The notes under the pieces are model-generated. The model had not been told where the DNA came from and ran no database searches. It worked only from the letters and a program-made list of their open reading frames with translations. This document shows, piece after piece, positions 1 through 13,234 of a DNA stretch of 64,000 nt. Each line of letters starts with the position of its first letter. Position 1 is the first letter of the stretch. The stretch comes from Chrysopilus asiliformis (Eukaryota > Arthropoda > Insecta > Diptera > Rhagionidae). The stretch lies in contig OZ035963.1 of assembly GCA_964034945.1 (NCBI GenBank), positions 62,097,182 to 62,161,181 of the forward strand, in the 5' to 3' direction. Both the position numbers and the translations under genes were made by a program.

Positions 1-326
1 CGCTGGTCCGCAATTCCCCGTGGTCCAGAATACCCCAGTTTCCCCTATTATTAAACAAAAATATAAAAATCCACTGTCGAAAGTAATTTGAATCGGCATC
101 GTTGAAAATCCCTCAAAATCGGTTAAACTTGAATTTATGTTTCGTAATGTCCTGCGGTTGTCATGACGAAAAAGAAACGAAGCAACTGTCAAAGAATGGA
201 CGCATCGTACGTGTGAGTGTTTTTTTATTCAGTTTCATTTTGGTTATTTTTGGTGTCCTACCTAATTTCGCTGTAGTTTTTCTTTGATTTTTCGAACCAT
301 TTTCGTAGTTTTCTGTGGAACTCCGC
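1..326. other. Upstream region of the first gene
   Basis: I see no separate gene here. The stretch directly precedes the ATG at 327 and presumably holds the 5' untranslated region and promoter of that gene, but I found no clear TATA box or initiator. A short open frame at 102-287 does not start at a convincing ATG and is treated as chance. Confidence 0.4.
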
Positions 327-3300
327 ATGAGTTTCCTTGAGCACGTCTCGAATCGTCAAGAATCGCGACATTACCGTTTAGTAGCCGAAGTCGAATCGTT
401 GCTAAAATCTAGCGAAAAATGCTTGGAAAAACTAAAAACCCTGAAGCAGAAAACGAAATCGGAATGCCAACCAAACGAATTCGAAGAGTTAATTGCGATT
501 TCCCGCAATTTTCAAAGTGAAGCCGGTTTGCCCAGAGCAAAAGAATCTCGGGATTGTCCAAAGGAAGTTATAGTAGATTGGAATGCAGTGACGCCACCAC
601 TTTGGGATGAGGGGGTGATGGAGAAATACATTGAAGGTGTTGTTGGTTCGTATTTTTCAGTAAATCCCAACACACAGAAAATTGCAGAAGAAAAACTCGT
701 GAATCCGGTTCAAAGCACTTCGACTGATGAAGAGCCATTGTCGGCCAGGTGGTTGGCAGTAGTGGAAGCAACAGGTGAAGAGCCTCTTATTGCTTCCACT
801 ACCCCGACGTTCACCGCTTCTAGTTCGACTACTAGCAGGAAACCTGTATTGCATGTCCCCAAGGAACCCACAAAAGTCATCCAGCTGCGAAAGGATTTGC
901 CGAGTCAACGGAAAATCCCGAGAGTTAGCCACAAATCCTGTTTGACCACCCGATCAGCTCCTTCTGCCCTCCCCACACCCCGCGTCCATTTCCAGCCGAA
1001 CAAAAGGGACGCATTGAAAGTTGGCCACTGTCTGAGATTTGTTGGAAGTCACGAGGATTTCAGTGGGCAGCACCCAAATATAATTTTGGACAGTGCAGAG
1101 GAAACGCTTTTTGCGCGACGCCGGGAGAAATCCAACGAAGATTCTGGGAAAAATTTGAAATCCCCTCGTGGGAAACAAATTTCAGGAAAAGGTCTGAAAA
1201 AATCGTCAGTAAAACAACCACCGACTGATAAAACTTGGCATGAAGTCCTTGATCAGGAGCACAGGATGGCAATCGCTGAAGATAGTCCAGGGGCGAATCT
1301 AACAATTGACTCTAATACCACAAACCAAAATGACAACAAAAGTCCTGAAAATTTAAACACCCCCTCCTCGCATCTAACACAGGATCCTCCTAGGCCCAAG
1401 GAAGTAATTTACGATTCTCCGACAATCAGAAAGGAGACTTCAAAACTCGGTGAATACAGAAAGTACAATGTCCAGAATCTTCCGGTTTTGTGCATTCGCG
1501 GGGAGTGCAGAGTCCAGAAGGTGATTGGAATTTCAATCGATCAACCAGCGCCCATAACAGCTGCTATTGAACCCCAGGATAATATTAACAAGGTAGTCAA
1601 ACACAGCGCAGGTGAGGGCATAGGACAAGAGCAGGTAGAAAATGTTAAATACGTCGAATATGTTTATCGTCATACGAAGCGGAAAAAGGACGATTATATG
1701 ACACCTGCTGGAGTCCCGTCCGTCGATGGTAATCGTTGTCGTCAGGAAGGTAAACAATCTCGTAAAAGGACTTCAGCTTCGATTGCAATCAGTAATGATA
1801 GTCGAATTGGGAAGGAATCGTCCAAAGGATGCAATCGACAAGTGACGCCTAGAGAGGAAATATTAGAAGCAACGGAGGAGGAAGAAAGGGCGAAGGATTC
1901 AAAGAGATTAAATCGATTTATAGCACCATTCAGAATGCAGGAAGATAGCAAACAGGTGAGTTATCAGTTCTTAATTGCTTTTGCATATTTACTGCACGTT
2001 GATTGTCAATTTTTTTTAATGTTATTGGTTACTTTTTTTTTCAACACAAACCTCTGGGGCTGTGTAGAAAAATATACTTTTATCTCAATTTTTGCTCTTG
2101 TGTCTAAAAATTTATTATTTTCTGTTTACTGCATTTTTAATAAAAGCTTTTTTATTCATTTTTTTTATTTCTTATTTTTAAATGTTATCCTTTTAAGGCC
2201 CGTTTGCGCGTATTATTCTTAAAAAATTAAGTTGTGGTTAGCCTACTTAAACCGTAGAAATTCTTCGACTTAAATTTTTTAAGTTGTACATAAGTCGCTA
2301 AGTTTTGTTGGTGCAAACGGCACTAAGTCATTTTGCATTTGATTAGTAGGACTAACAAACCGGGTTAAAAATTGCGCCAACGGTTCAGCAGAATGCGGGA
2401 GAGGGATTTACAGACAAGGGAAAGGCTAGACTTTAGTGGGCGAAAACTTTCCTTGGGGGGGAATTTACCCAAACGCGCAGCTGCGTCAAAATTTCTCCAA
2501 CAGTTCAGGAGATAGCAGGGAAGGGGGTTGACAGGCAAAAAAAATCCGAAAGCCCCACAAAAGTCCGTTAATTGGTTTTCGAAATATCGGAATAGGTGGT
2601 TTCCAGACTACTTCTACGAGTGAAAATTTTAGCTCAATCGGTCGACTGATATTCGAGTTTGAGTACTGAAAGCGAGTCACGATAATTTTCGCTTTTTCGA
2701 ACTGTTTCTCCTCTCTTCGTATAATGTTTTCGCGTATTTGTATTTTCCGATGTCAGTCACTGATAGATCTAATAAAAAGTCCGCTTTATTTACTTCTTTT
2801 TCAATTTAGTGCATTTGAAACCATCAATCATTGCTTGTTTAATAGTTTTTGGGGGTCAAATTTTCAATGCATGATTGCACAACAAATTTGTTTCGCTTCA
2901 TTAGTCCTGTCAGGGGTTGAGAATTTTATTTAAAAAAAAACTTTGGTTTTTTTTTCATACATTTTTTCCCCTGTTTTTTATTGCTTTCAGTATAAATTTC
3001 ATTTTTGTGCGTAATCTTTAAAAAAAATACATTTTTTTATACCTAGACCGAAATCATAAGCCAAACTCAACCACCGGATGAAATTCACTACAATTCGAGC
3101 TTTGAAGGCACAGAAACCACTTCGCGAAGAAGTACTTCCGAATTGTCGTCTTTAACCGATGATGAAAAATGGATTTCCGAGAGTCAAAAACATAAAAAAG
3201 GATCGCAAGATACGCATTCATCCACGTCGAAACGACAATTGAAGGAAACGACAAGAGCGTCATCAGCAAGTCCTGCTCGATATTCGTCGAATGATTTCGA

Positions 3301-5077
3301 TCCTTCGTCAGATTCGAGAGACGAAAGTCTGGAGGATGTTTCTAATTGTTTTAAGGATAAATTTTCACCACAGGTGGATCAGCGAAATGACATTTTGGGG
3401 ATTCTTGAGGAAGTTTTTTCTCCAAGTGATCCCGAGGATCGAAAAGAGAAAGTTATAGAAAGATCGCCAAGGAAGACAATCAAAATAATTAGTCCAAAGG
3501 TTAGTCCAAAAGTGAATAAGCGAATCGCAATTAAGGAAACAAGTGTGCAAACAGAAAATTTTGCACCTTTAAGCCCGGAAACTCAAGAAGTTTTGCAGCG
3601 AGACAACCAAACAGGATTAGCAACAGAAGTTTTTCAAAAAATCCGAGAGGACATCCCCAACCATTTGAAGACATTTAAGTCCCGCACAAGAACCCCCATT
3701 TGTGAATCACCATCAGTCATAGATGAACAAATAGTAGAGACTATTATTAAGCCATCAGAAAATAATGGGAAATCCAACGTGCTGCTGACTAATGATACGT
3801 TCAGAGTTGAGGACCACGTTTATCCATTGAGTAATCCTGCAGCAATTAAATCTGTTCCGATAGAAAATGAGGCGCACCTAATAAATAGCAACATATCGAA
3901 GGATGGTGATGTTTGCGCTGGTATGGAGGAAATCGTTAAGTCATATCCTGATGAAGGGAATCGCTATATCACTCCCGAATCATTTAATGCTTCTGATGTA
4001 ATAATCTCTGCACGTAACGATGATAGTGATTATAGAGGCGTTAGATTATCAGATAATCGGTTTGCAGTTGAACGCAATAAAATGGACGGACGACAACAAA
4101 TTATCGCTGGAGAGGAACATAAATATTGTCATTGTAGCAGGCAGAACTGGTGTCACGTTAATGCAACACAGCCAGAGGGATGCAATTTTCAAAACTATTT
4201 TAAAAATTGGGAGATTCCTCAATCGGATTTAAAGCGGCCAAGATGGAGTCTTTTTTCGACCATTTCAACGCCATCGATTTTCTCAAATTTAGACGATTTT
4301 GAACGCGAGATCGATTGTGATTTATTTTCTACTTCAAAGGACGATTTTTCATCCCAAACTCATTTGGACACCTTCGATCGAATGGAAGACAATCGCTGGA
4401 CCCGAAAAGAAACACCGAGAACTTCCTTAGAAAAGAATCCCAACTTTTTGAAAACTTTATCCAAACTCACTTCAAATTCAAAACACCGGCGATTTCCGGC
4501 TAGGCGTAAAGATGACCCCGAAGTTCAACGGGCAGCCAAGAAATTTCTTCGGTCATTAAACAATGGAAGTCAACCAAACACCGGAAGGAGCAGAAGAACG
4601 AAAAAACATTTTTACGCATCAGATTCTGATGTTTACGCTACGAATCCTGAGAAATTTCCAAGCATCTCGGATGACAGTGATTTGGAAGATTGGGAAAGTT
4701 TTGCCAAGAAGAATTTCGTCAAAGGTAAACCATCAAAAGTGTTTGAATTTTCAGATACTTCCGTTTTCGATACACCAGTCGAAGAAATAGTTTCTCCTGT
4801 TGCAATTCCGATGTCTGCCAAAGAACGAAAACTGCAAACACCAAGGACCACAACAGTTTCGAAGAATTTAATTGATATCGACATCTCAAAGTTGAAATTA
4901 CTCGATAGTGGAACAAGAAGGAATTCAAATTTATATTCAACTTCGTCGTCATCATCGCTGCAGTCCTTGGATTCAATTGTAGAGAAGCGTTATAGCGAGA
5001 AATTGGAAGATTTATCTGAAGGCGAGGTGTTGAGTATCGGAGAAATAAAGTTTCTTAGCGATGATAGTGGGTTTTAA
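327..5077 (+). CDS. Unrecognised 1,219-residue disordered protein, two exons
   Basis: The exons are 327..1955 and 3047..5077, joined across a 1,091-bp phase-0 intron (donor CAG|GTGAGT, acceptor ACCTAG|ACC). They give 543 + 676 residues ending in TAA. The start is the first ATG; the open frame extends upstream only to a GTG. Residues about 12-45 are Leu/Glu/Lys-rich and could form a short coiled coil. The rest is Ser/Lys/Glu-rich and low in hydrophobic residues, so probably disordered. A KETSVQTE sequence near residue 706 fits the dynein light chain LC8 binding pattern ([TVI]-Q-[TVI]). A Cys/His cluster (CHC, then two more Cys) lies near residues 904-922. The tail has a Ser run followed by an acidic SEGEVLSIGEI segment. 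No signal peptide or membrane segment is visible. I do not recognise the family; a cytoskeletal or centrosomal scaffold is a guess from the LC8-like and SEGE motifs only. The intron hosts a 127-bp transposon. Confidence 0.85.
1956..3046 (+). other. Phase-0 intron of the first gene
   Basis: The donor is GTGAGT at 1956 and the acceptor is a T-rich tract ending CCTAG at 3046. The open frame runs on past the donor into the intron as Phe/Leu-rich T-tract translation, which is why an unspliced reading gives a false hydrophobic tail. The frame joins exactly with no residue lost. The intron contains a 127-bp PIF/Harbinger-type MITE at 2197-2323 and nothing else I can identify. Confidence 0.85.
2197..2323 (+). 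mobile_element. 127-bp PIF/Harbinger-type MITE, copy A
   Basis: It is flanked by TAA (2194-2196 and 2324-2326). The termini are imperfect inverted repeats, GGCCCGTTTGCGCG against GTGCCGTTTGCACC. Two further copies of exactly the same length lie at 24976-25102 (inverted) and 57873-57999, both flanked by TTA. A 3-bp TWA duplication with a G-rich terminus is the PIF/Harbinger (Tourist-like) signature. No coding capacity. The three copies differ at only a few positions by eye, so the family moved recently. Confidence 0.85.
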
Positions 5078-5128
5078 GTTTCTGTGTTCATTAAAAGAAA
5101 ATTTGATAGTTTTTAGAAAGGATTTTAG

Positions 5129-5134
5129 AATAAA
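5129..5134 (+). promoter_or_regulatory. Likely polyadenylation signal of the first gene
   Basis: An AATAAA hexamer lies 52 bp after the TAA stop at 5075-5077. It is the first such hexamer downstream of the coding end, so it supports the end of the gene being here. Confidence 0.5.
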
Positions 5135-8100
5135 AACTGTTCCTGAAAAAACCAAATATTCTTTTGAATTTTTTTTTTCACAAAACAAATTTCCTTTCCT
5201 AGAGAAAAATCAAATGATTTTTTTTTTCTTGCAAAAATTGATGGGAAAACTTTTGTGGGAAAACATTTAAGGATTTTATTTTGGACTCAAGATTCTATTT
5301 TGGTGGCGGCTGAATCCAAATTAAATGTAAAATCACGGTTTTTTGAAAGTGAAACATATTCTGAAAGTAAAAAGAACGAGAAAAAAACCTAAATAGTTGC
5401 GCCGCGGGCGAAAAATTCCCAAACCGATCCGCCTCAGGTGAAAATTTATCAAATAATTGCACTACGGTTGAAATTTTCTCAAATAAATGCACCGTCGTTA
5501 ATAATTTTGCCAGTAAATGAGTCCCAATTAATAACTTTTCAAATAAATGCACCGCAGGTCAAAATTTCTCGAAAAAAGGTGCCGCATGCACAAATTTTGA
5601 CGCGGTAAGGTAAAATTTACACATTATAAGTACAAAATTCTATTTTTAAAAACTTTTATTTAGTTTGCTTTTTTGTCTATCTGTTTGTCAGGGCCAAATT
5701 TTGTAGCCTAATTTTGACACACTTCCATTCATCCGATTGACTAGAAATTTGGCTAGGGACGGGGACGATCTTATTGAGTGAAAAGTTTCGACCAATCCAA
5801 GCCCGAAAATCGTGTTAAAACTGCTCTGGTGGTTGAGGGGATAGCAGGGGAGGGGAAAAGCTGTTTTAGCATTTGTAAGACATTAGTTGCAGTTTGAAAT
5901 AAATTTCTTTGTGGATTAAACAAAAAAAAATTGAATATGGGATAAATTCCAGAGTAACACAGGAAAATTGTGAATACTCCGTATTTTGTGTTTGCTGACA
6001 GCTTCTTTTATGAAGCGGTTCGTTTAAATGGACACGTTTAAAAATCTCAGACGCGATCAAAAACTTTCCTCGGAGAGAAAAAGTAAAAAGAAAGTAAAAA
6101 TATGGTCACCCTACGGATAAGCAACTTTTCATAACAGTTTTTCATTGAAACGAGAGACATCAAAGTAGGCCTTCGTAGGACTACAGAACAACAACCGAGC
6201 AAAGAAAAGAAAATCTCTAACTGTGTGGAAAAAGTCGCTTATGAAAGGGTAATTTTTCTTTCCTCAAAATACATTATCAAAATTCTCACTATGTGTTGTT
6301 TAACAGAAAGTAAATTTCCCATTTCTATTTATTAAATGAAGTTGACACCGATTAAAATTGAAATCTTAATTAATTTGTTTAGATAAAATAGGATGTGCGA
6401 ACGGGAAGTGGAAATGGAAAATTCACATTAATTTTCGTCTATGATTATTCCATTACGAAAGCAAGACAATATGTTTCCTCCTTTATATCCTGATACAAAC
6501 AAATTATAAACGTGTCACGAATATATTAACCTTTTAGCCTAAGTAACATTGAAACTTATACCTACGAGACTACGTTTTTCAGGGGGTTTATTTGGTATTT
6601 GCTTTTTGTTGTTGGTGGTGGTTCAACCCCTTTTCACAGTTTCTGCTGGTTTGAAATGAAATCCACCTCTTTTCATTTAATTCCACTTTGATTGAGGTAT
6701 CCTTTTTGTTGTTATTAAAAGGATATCACAATCGTCTCCAGAATGCTGTGGAATCCTTCGCCTTCTTTGTATCCCGTCAATATATAACAATTTTACCTTT
6801 GCTTTCAACCTATAACCGCATTGACAGGATCATAAGGGAGTAATTATTAAACGATCGAATAAATTAACCCCGTCAAAAAGCTGATAGATACACACGCTTG
6901 AACATCCTTGAAACATACATTTCGAAGGAGTTCGGTGACATGAAACCCCTTCAGACGAATCACTATTGGGAATAAAATTATCTTTTGATAGTGAAAATTC
7001 ACTCCGTATATGAAATTCGGATTTTGTGTCTTTAAGGATTTTTCGGATTTCACATCGTTTACCTGGGAAATTTCCCGACGCTATATTGAAAACCGAGGTG
7101 AGCGGCTGACATTGAGGCAATGATAAATTTGTTACTTTTGGTGGTACATTGAGAAGGTAGGAAGATTTAAAACCGTGAATTTTATTGGGGTGGATGTCAA
7201 CAGGCATAGACAAAATCAAATCCCTTTGCTATGCAAATTCCATTCTCAAAAAGCAATACATCCTTGTTAGTTGATATCCCTTGCGATTACCATACAAAAA
7301 TGGGAATTTCAATTTATTTGTCTGGAATGGCGTTTATTGATGTGATCTGGTTTGATGATCAGACGAAATTAAGTAAATTTCAGGGACTTTGAGGATGGTT
7401 TTTGATGGAAAACAACAAAACCGGAATTTGAAATTTAATGAAAACCATTTTCATCCCTTAAAAATGAATCTGAACACACTCGGCATAAGGTGTACGCAGA
7501 AAAGTCCAGCCCGAGTTAATTCGGGGTAGAACATTTCTGAGAAGAAGCTAACACGGAATAGTTTTGTTTGGTGAAGTGTAACGTTTGTGATACCCCGATA
7601 AATTTTAAGGCTTTCACAGGTAGAACATATAAATCACCCCTGCGCCCTTGCCACCCTTCATCCGCCCTCCAATGACATATGTATATGTTATTATGATTTG
7701 TTCATAAAATACGTCAAGCTAATTTTCGCCTTTTTGACCCTTCTGTCACGGATTGTTCGCATTTTTTGTTTGATTCTCTCTAAATATAATATTTTGCCTG
7801 CGGCGCAACTTCTGTTGTGTTCTAGAAAATTACTACAAAAAGTGACAGAAAAATTCACGTTTTTTGGAAAAGAGTAAAGACGTAAAATAGTTTTTCCGCA
7901 TCCGCCGCTTTGACTTGTATTGAAAATTTCTCCCTCCTCACCTCGCCGCCCTCACCCGTCATCTATCCCAAAATTCGAACAAAAAAAATATGGTCACCCT
8001 ATCTAGTAGCAAAAAAAAATAAGTGAAACAACATACTGCAAAGAAATATTTGCAAATTTTTGTTGTTTACGATTGAGTATCAGCTGATTGTCCATAAAAT

Positions 8101-8539
8101 TCCTATTTTCCTAAAGGATTTCGTAGTCCGAAACAAGAATTTACTGCCTTTTGGGCATTTTTATGGATCCCTGGATCAGTCGATGCCTTTTTTTCATTCA
8201 CCAATCTTAACTGATTTGTCTCGGAATGTCTCAAGGATAACCCGAAGGCGAAACACACTTCTACAGTAAATGTCCTGCGATTTTCTCACCGCGGGCATCC
8301 GGAGAATATTGGAACTGATTTTCTTGAAAACTGAAACGTTTTTACTTTCTGATACGCAGTATAGGAAAAGGTTTTTAGGTAAATTTTCTTTTTCTTGAAA
8401 CTTTGCTTAAAAAGATATTGTAGATTGAGTATTGTTTTGCCGTACGTGTCGAGGATTTTCCATTACATACGACAAAGCAGTTTTCAGTAGGCAAAATTGT
8501 AAACATTTCCAGATCGATCCGAGTTTTACAAAAATCTCT
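5135..8539. other. Gene-free stretch with repeat debris
   Basis: I find no supported gene. About 5645-5770 carries an AACTTTTATTTAG border, a TGTC-rich run and the CATCCGATTGAC motif, which matches the tail of the composite repeat seen whole at 52.9-54.1 kb. About 5380-5600 holds diverged AAATNTGCACCG-type short repeats. A minus-strand open frame at 6830-7219 has no recognisable domain. About 7685-7735 has a CATAAAATACGTCA motif that recurs elsewhere in the window. Confidence 0.45.
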
Positions 8540-8995
8540 GGCTGTCTGTAAGTTTGTGGTCTGTTAGTCTGTCTGTCTATTAGTCTGTCTGTCTGTTAGT
8601 CTGTCTGTCTGTTAGTCTGTCTGTCTGTTAGCTGGTCTGTCTGTTAGTATTTATATCTGTTAGGCTGTCTGTCAGTTAGTCTGCCTGTTTATTTTTCTTG
8701 AAACTTTGCTTAGTCTGTCTTTTAGGCTTTCTGTCTGTTAGTCTGTCTGTCTGTCTATCTGTTAACTGGTCTGTCTGTTAGTATTTCTATCTGTTAGGCT
8801 GTCTGTCAGTTAGTCTGCCTGTTTATTAGTCTGTCTATTAGGCTTTCTGTCTGTTAGACCGTCTTTTTGTCTGGTTAGTCTGTCTATTATCCTCTCTGTC
8901 TCTTATCTCGTTTTTCTGTTAGTCTGTCTGTCTGATAGTTTTTATGTTTGTTAGGTCTTCTGTCTGTCTGTCTATCTGATAAATTCCTCTGTTCT
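8535..8995. repeat. (TCTGTCTGTTAG)n-type simple repeat
   Basis: This is a degenerate tract built from CTGTCTGTTAGT units with point changes. A short CTTGAAACTTTGCTTAG block just before 8715 also occurs at about 8395. The same kind of tract appears at 24370-24975 and 26690-27035, so it is a dispersed simple-repeat class. It has no coding meaning. Confidence 0.8.
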
Positions 8996-9169
8996 TTAGT
9001 ATTAACAATTAACCTGCTGTTCACATAAAAAATTCTTTGTAGTTTTCTAATTTCCTATAACTTTTAGGCAGTCCTTTAGTTTGTTGATTTCTCTACCAAC
9101 CCAAATCAGCCAACCATAGTTTGTATCCTGAGTCCAAAACAAGGATTTTACACCCAGACAGAATGACTA

Positions 9170-9555
9170 ATGCTACATTTACACGAATGACAAATTTGTC
9201 ATTTTTTTCTTGTCATTATGTTAATTCCCGTGTAAATGGCATAATTTTTGTAATTTTTTCTGTCAGAAAATGTCAATCTCTCATAAAAGAATGAACTTGT
9301 CCATTCTTTTATGCCAGATTGTCATTCGTACAAACGCAATATTAGTTATGACAAAAGTTGAATACTAAAGTTGTCATAACTAATATTGCGTTTGCACGAA
9401 TGACAATCTGGCATAAAAGAATGGACAAGTTCATTCTTTTATGAGAGATTGACATTTTCTGACAGAAAAAATTACAAAAATTATGCCATTTACACGGGAA
9501 TTAACATAATGACAAGAAAAAAATGACAAATTTGTCATTCGTGTAAATGTAGCAT
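9170..9555. mobile_element. Near-perfect 386-bp foldback MITE
   Basis: Two arms of about 185 bp are reverse complements with only a few mismatches around a short centre near 9362. The termini read ATGCTACATTTACACG on both sides. It is bounded by TA on each side (TAA if one unpaired terminal base is allowed), so the duplication could be a Tc1/mariner TA or a TWA; I cannot decide. No coding capacity. The arms are so similar that the element is probably young or kept uniform by gene conversion. Confidence 0.8.
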
Positions 9556-10071
9556 TAAATTGAAGACACGCATTACACTATTTAGCTTTTTATTGTGGAA
9601 TTGTATTGATAGCACAACGCAAAAAGATCCTTTAAGAGATTTACAGCATTCCTGGATTTGGACTAGATTTATATCACCGACTGATTGAAAAAGTTTTCCC
9701 AGCTTTATGGATTTTTAAACCAAATTGATGGACTAGAAAATTGCTTAAGAAACAGCACAGACTTTGGTATTTCTCCCCGTTGTGCTGCTCTTAAAAAACC
9801 CTTAATATATGGTCGCCAGTTTCCATATCTTTCCTGGATTCCTTTCGCTTTTTCAACGTTTGTTTTTCTGTCGGTCTCGCAACACATCCCTCAATGGATC
9901 GTTAGATATTTTCACGAATTGAAAAGCAATATGGACTTCGTTCGGCTCAAAAATACGAAAAAAAAATTGTCCCGGCAACAAAATATGTTTTTCCCTAATC
10001 GGTTTGTTGATTCCCTGGGGAGAAAATAACCAAGAAATGTCCTAAAGAGGAGAGGATTCGGTGTGTCAAGC

Positions 10072-10115
10072 TGCATTTAACAATAGGATAATGAAGTGAT
10101 TTATTGTTAAATGCA
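10072..10115. repeat. Short inverted repeat
   Basis: TGCATTTAACAATA and its reverse complement flank a 15-bp spacer. It could fold into a 14-bp stem. No gene is close enough to make it a terminator; it may be a tiny transposon relic. Confidence 0.45.
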
Positions 10116-13100
10116 TCAGAATTTATTTCTCTTTTTGGAGATTATTGGATCATGAGGACAATAGATGATGAATGGATCCTTCTTTGGTAAATATGCGCTA
10201 CGGTTTCACTTTCGCCAAATGGAAAATTGCGAGTGACTAACTTTTGGGGATAGAAAAAGTTTTACAATCTTTGGAAATAATTTTTGTGGGTTTTAGGAAT
10301 TTTTCTACGAAATTTCGTTTGTATATGAAGTCAATAAATTTGCTACAAATATATTACAACTGATAGGGGCTGTAAAGAGTATTGGTTTCTGAATTTATTG
10401 GTATATTATCGACATTTTTGGAAAAAAAACAAGCATTAAAGGGATTTTGCGGCCTCTATCCATGGAATTTTTATCACAAAAAAAAAATGATTTACATGCA
10501 CGGATTTCTGCCGGACAGATTTAAATAAAGAAAATCAAACAAAAGCTGACACTACAAAATTCTAAATACTTGGTGATTTTCACTTCCGTCTAATTTTTTT
10601 TTTTTTTTTGTATTTTTCGAAAATTTTGGCAATGACAGTAAACCACATAAAATTGATTCCACAGAGCACAAATTAAAACGAGTAGAAAAACTATACTGAA
10701 TAACTAGAAAACATGTACATATGTAATAGAGATTAATCGGTAATTTGAAAATTGGCGCGAAAATTTCTCTAAATTCTTACTAATAATTTCCAAAATATTA
10801 TCCCTGGGGCCAATCGTCAAATGGTCTAAATGAGGACAGAGAAAATGTTTATTTAAAAAATTCATTTCTATAGGAGAGAGAGAAAAGAGTGGTCCGATTG
10901 GATTTTGATGTATAGATGAGTTATGTAAAATACTTTTCTACATACATTTTAGCTTTATAAATTTTTCCATATGACTCACAATTTTCGAGAAAATTACAAA
11001 AAACTGTTTCGTTTGTATGGGGGAGGTAAGGAATGGTCCGATTTTGCCCGTTTAAGAACTTAATCTTCTAAACGATATAAAACGATATATGATATATCAT
11101 ATAGAGTATATAAATAACAAAAAAACCGAATTGGGAAAATTTTTGGAAACCCATTTTTAGAAAACCCTAAAATTTAAAGCACCTGTTCAGCGGGATCCGG
11201 CCGGCGCCACTAGACATTGTCTCTTCAGGCCCATCTTTTCTCCATCGTGACACCTTTTGTACGGTTTTTCCGCCGAACTCCCTTCCCCCTAAACTCCCCT
11301 CAACACTGATAAATTAAAGTAGCTTCCGTAGTTTCTAAACTCGGTTTTGTCTGCCACGAACTGTAATAATTGAATATTTAATTAAAAGAAATTTGAATTC
11401 CAATAAAAGTGAAATCGTAAATGTCCACCCCAATTGATTAAAACCGTGTGATATGAAAAGCCCTTATCAGATAAAAAACCCCAAACACATATGATATGTT
11501 AGTTTATAGAGTGTGATATTGTTGTTAGCCTTTAACGACTCCTTCTCTCCTCATTTAGTTTCAATCGCGTCCTGGAAATGCCAACGAATACAAAAAAAAA
11601 ACAACCAAAAGCTAAACAGAAAACGAGACTAAAAGCTAGAAAACTATAAAAATGACCGGATTTCTCAAGAGATATTCCACATGACTGTATCAAAAGGGAA
11701 GCAGACATCCGCATAGTGCTCACATATTTAACCTGTTGAATTAAAGTTTAGCTATAGATCCTTTAGATTTAGTTGCCATACTCTCCGGTAAATGGCGACA
11801 GTATCTCTGTCCGTAATACATTCCTACCACTCCTTTAAAGGCGAATCTCCTTTGTTTATCATGTTATTTGGTTTTTATTGGAGTTGTTTCCGTTGGAAAG
11901 TTTCCAAGAAAAAAGAAAAGCTAAACGTACTAAACATAATATGAACAGAACACACAAACATATAGCAAGCGAGTACCAAATTTATGAAGAGCATCTTCAA
12001 GAGATACCATAGAGAATCATATCGCCTTCTGCTAGACAAAATACAAAAATATACAGAAAAAAATGTGACCAAAGTCTTGTTCCTTGAGGCTGTTCAACAA
12101 TCAACCTCGAAGAAAGCACGTTCGAAGGGTGCGATGAAAATTCTGGAAAAAGGAAAAGCGAATAAATTTTTTTTTTGCCTCTTTTAGAACGTCTTACATA
12201 TACTCGACATTATGTCGTAATGTAGGTTAAGGCAGGAATTTATTGATTGCTATATTGTCCTACGGCAAACAGGAACTCAAACACGAAAATATATAAGAAA
12301 TCCACGTATGTCTAAAAGAAAAAGCGGATAGAAATGTATGTAGGCGAGTATTAGGGGTTGTCGTTTGATAGTTTCGACTTCTATACAACTTTTCGAGTGT
12401 CAGACTGAATAATCGACACAAATACTTTGCCTTTATTGAAAAATATTTGCCAAAAAAATAAAACCCGAACAAATGGCAAAAGAAGTGCAATAAAAAGAGT
12501 AGTCGAGGAAATACCATAATGAAATAAACGTAAAAAATATTTATTCATGTGATAAACATTGATTTATCTCATGCCTCGAAGTGGAAACATAAAACACATA
12601 CAAATGACAGCATATGTTCTGATCTGAGGACATAAAACTTCTATCTAATAGATATGGCGATGTTTATTCAGCTTTAAGAATTTTCACCAGGAGTAAAACG
12701 CATTACCAGGGAATTAGAGAATCTTCCAATGAACTATCATTTTTGATATATCGTTATATTTTATCTGTAGTTCACAAACAAAGTTCTGAAAACTTGATCC
12801 TTATATACCAAAAACTTGCCTTGATTCTACTATTACTTTGTAACCGGCTTCTCCGACTGAATGTCTCTAAAATATGTGTTCTCTGACGGATGATTAAATT
12901 AACTCGTGACACACATGCGAATATTGAATACAGTTGAATCCTAATCACATCAACTTTTGAGGTTGTCTCACAGAGATCCAATTAAGATACATTTTACCGA
13001 AATTATTCCACTGTCAGAGGGGGTAACAGTTTAGGACAGCGGGGAGTGAAAGTTGAAGCCAAATTTTGTTAAATTAAACAGTAATATAGACAATATTTTA

Positions 13101-13234
13101 TTAAATCTTAGTATTTTGATCTGTATTTCAGTTGACACAATTTTATTACAGATTTTTAAGGGAGGAAGAGAAAATTTGAAAATGTTTATCACTCTGCAGT
13201 GACTTATCATCAATAAACCTTATTCCCTCTCGCG
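10116..13234. other. Gene-free A+T-rich stretch
   Basis: Only short open frames occur on both strands, none with a domain, convincing start context or splice partner. I see no clear repeat family either, apart from A and T runs. Confidence 0.4.

Noticed and set aside
6830..7219. 129-codon minus-strand frame
   Set aside because: No recognisable domain, no signal peptide, no promoter or splice partner; chance cannot be excluded.
8535..8995. Regular short repeats resembling a CRISPR-like array
   Set aside because: Units are degenerate simple TCTG/GTTAG repeats without unique spacers, and the genome is eukaryotic.
9685..10029. 114-codon plus-strand frame
   Set aside because: It begins at a non-ATG codon and has no domain or conservation evidence.
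12260..12517. Hydrophobic 85-codon minus-strand frame that might be a signal-peptide gene
   Set aside because: The mature part is Phe/Ser-rich with no conserved feature, TATA box or intron like the small genes; likely A+T-rich chance frame.
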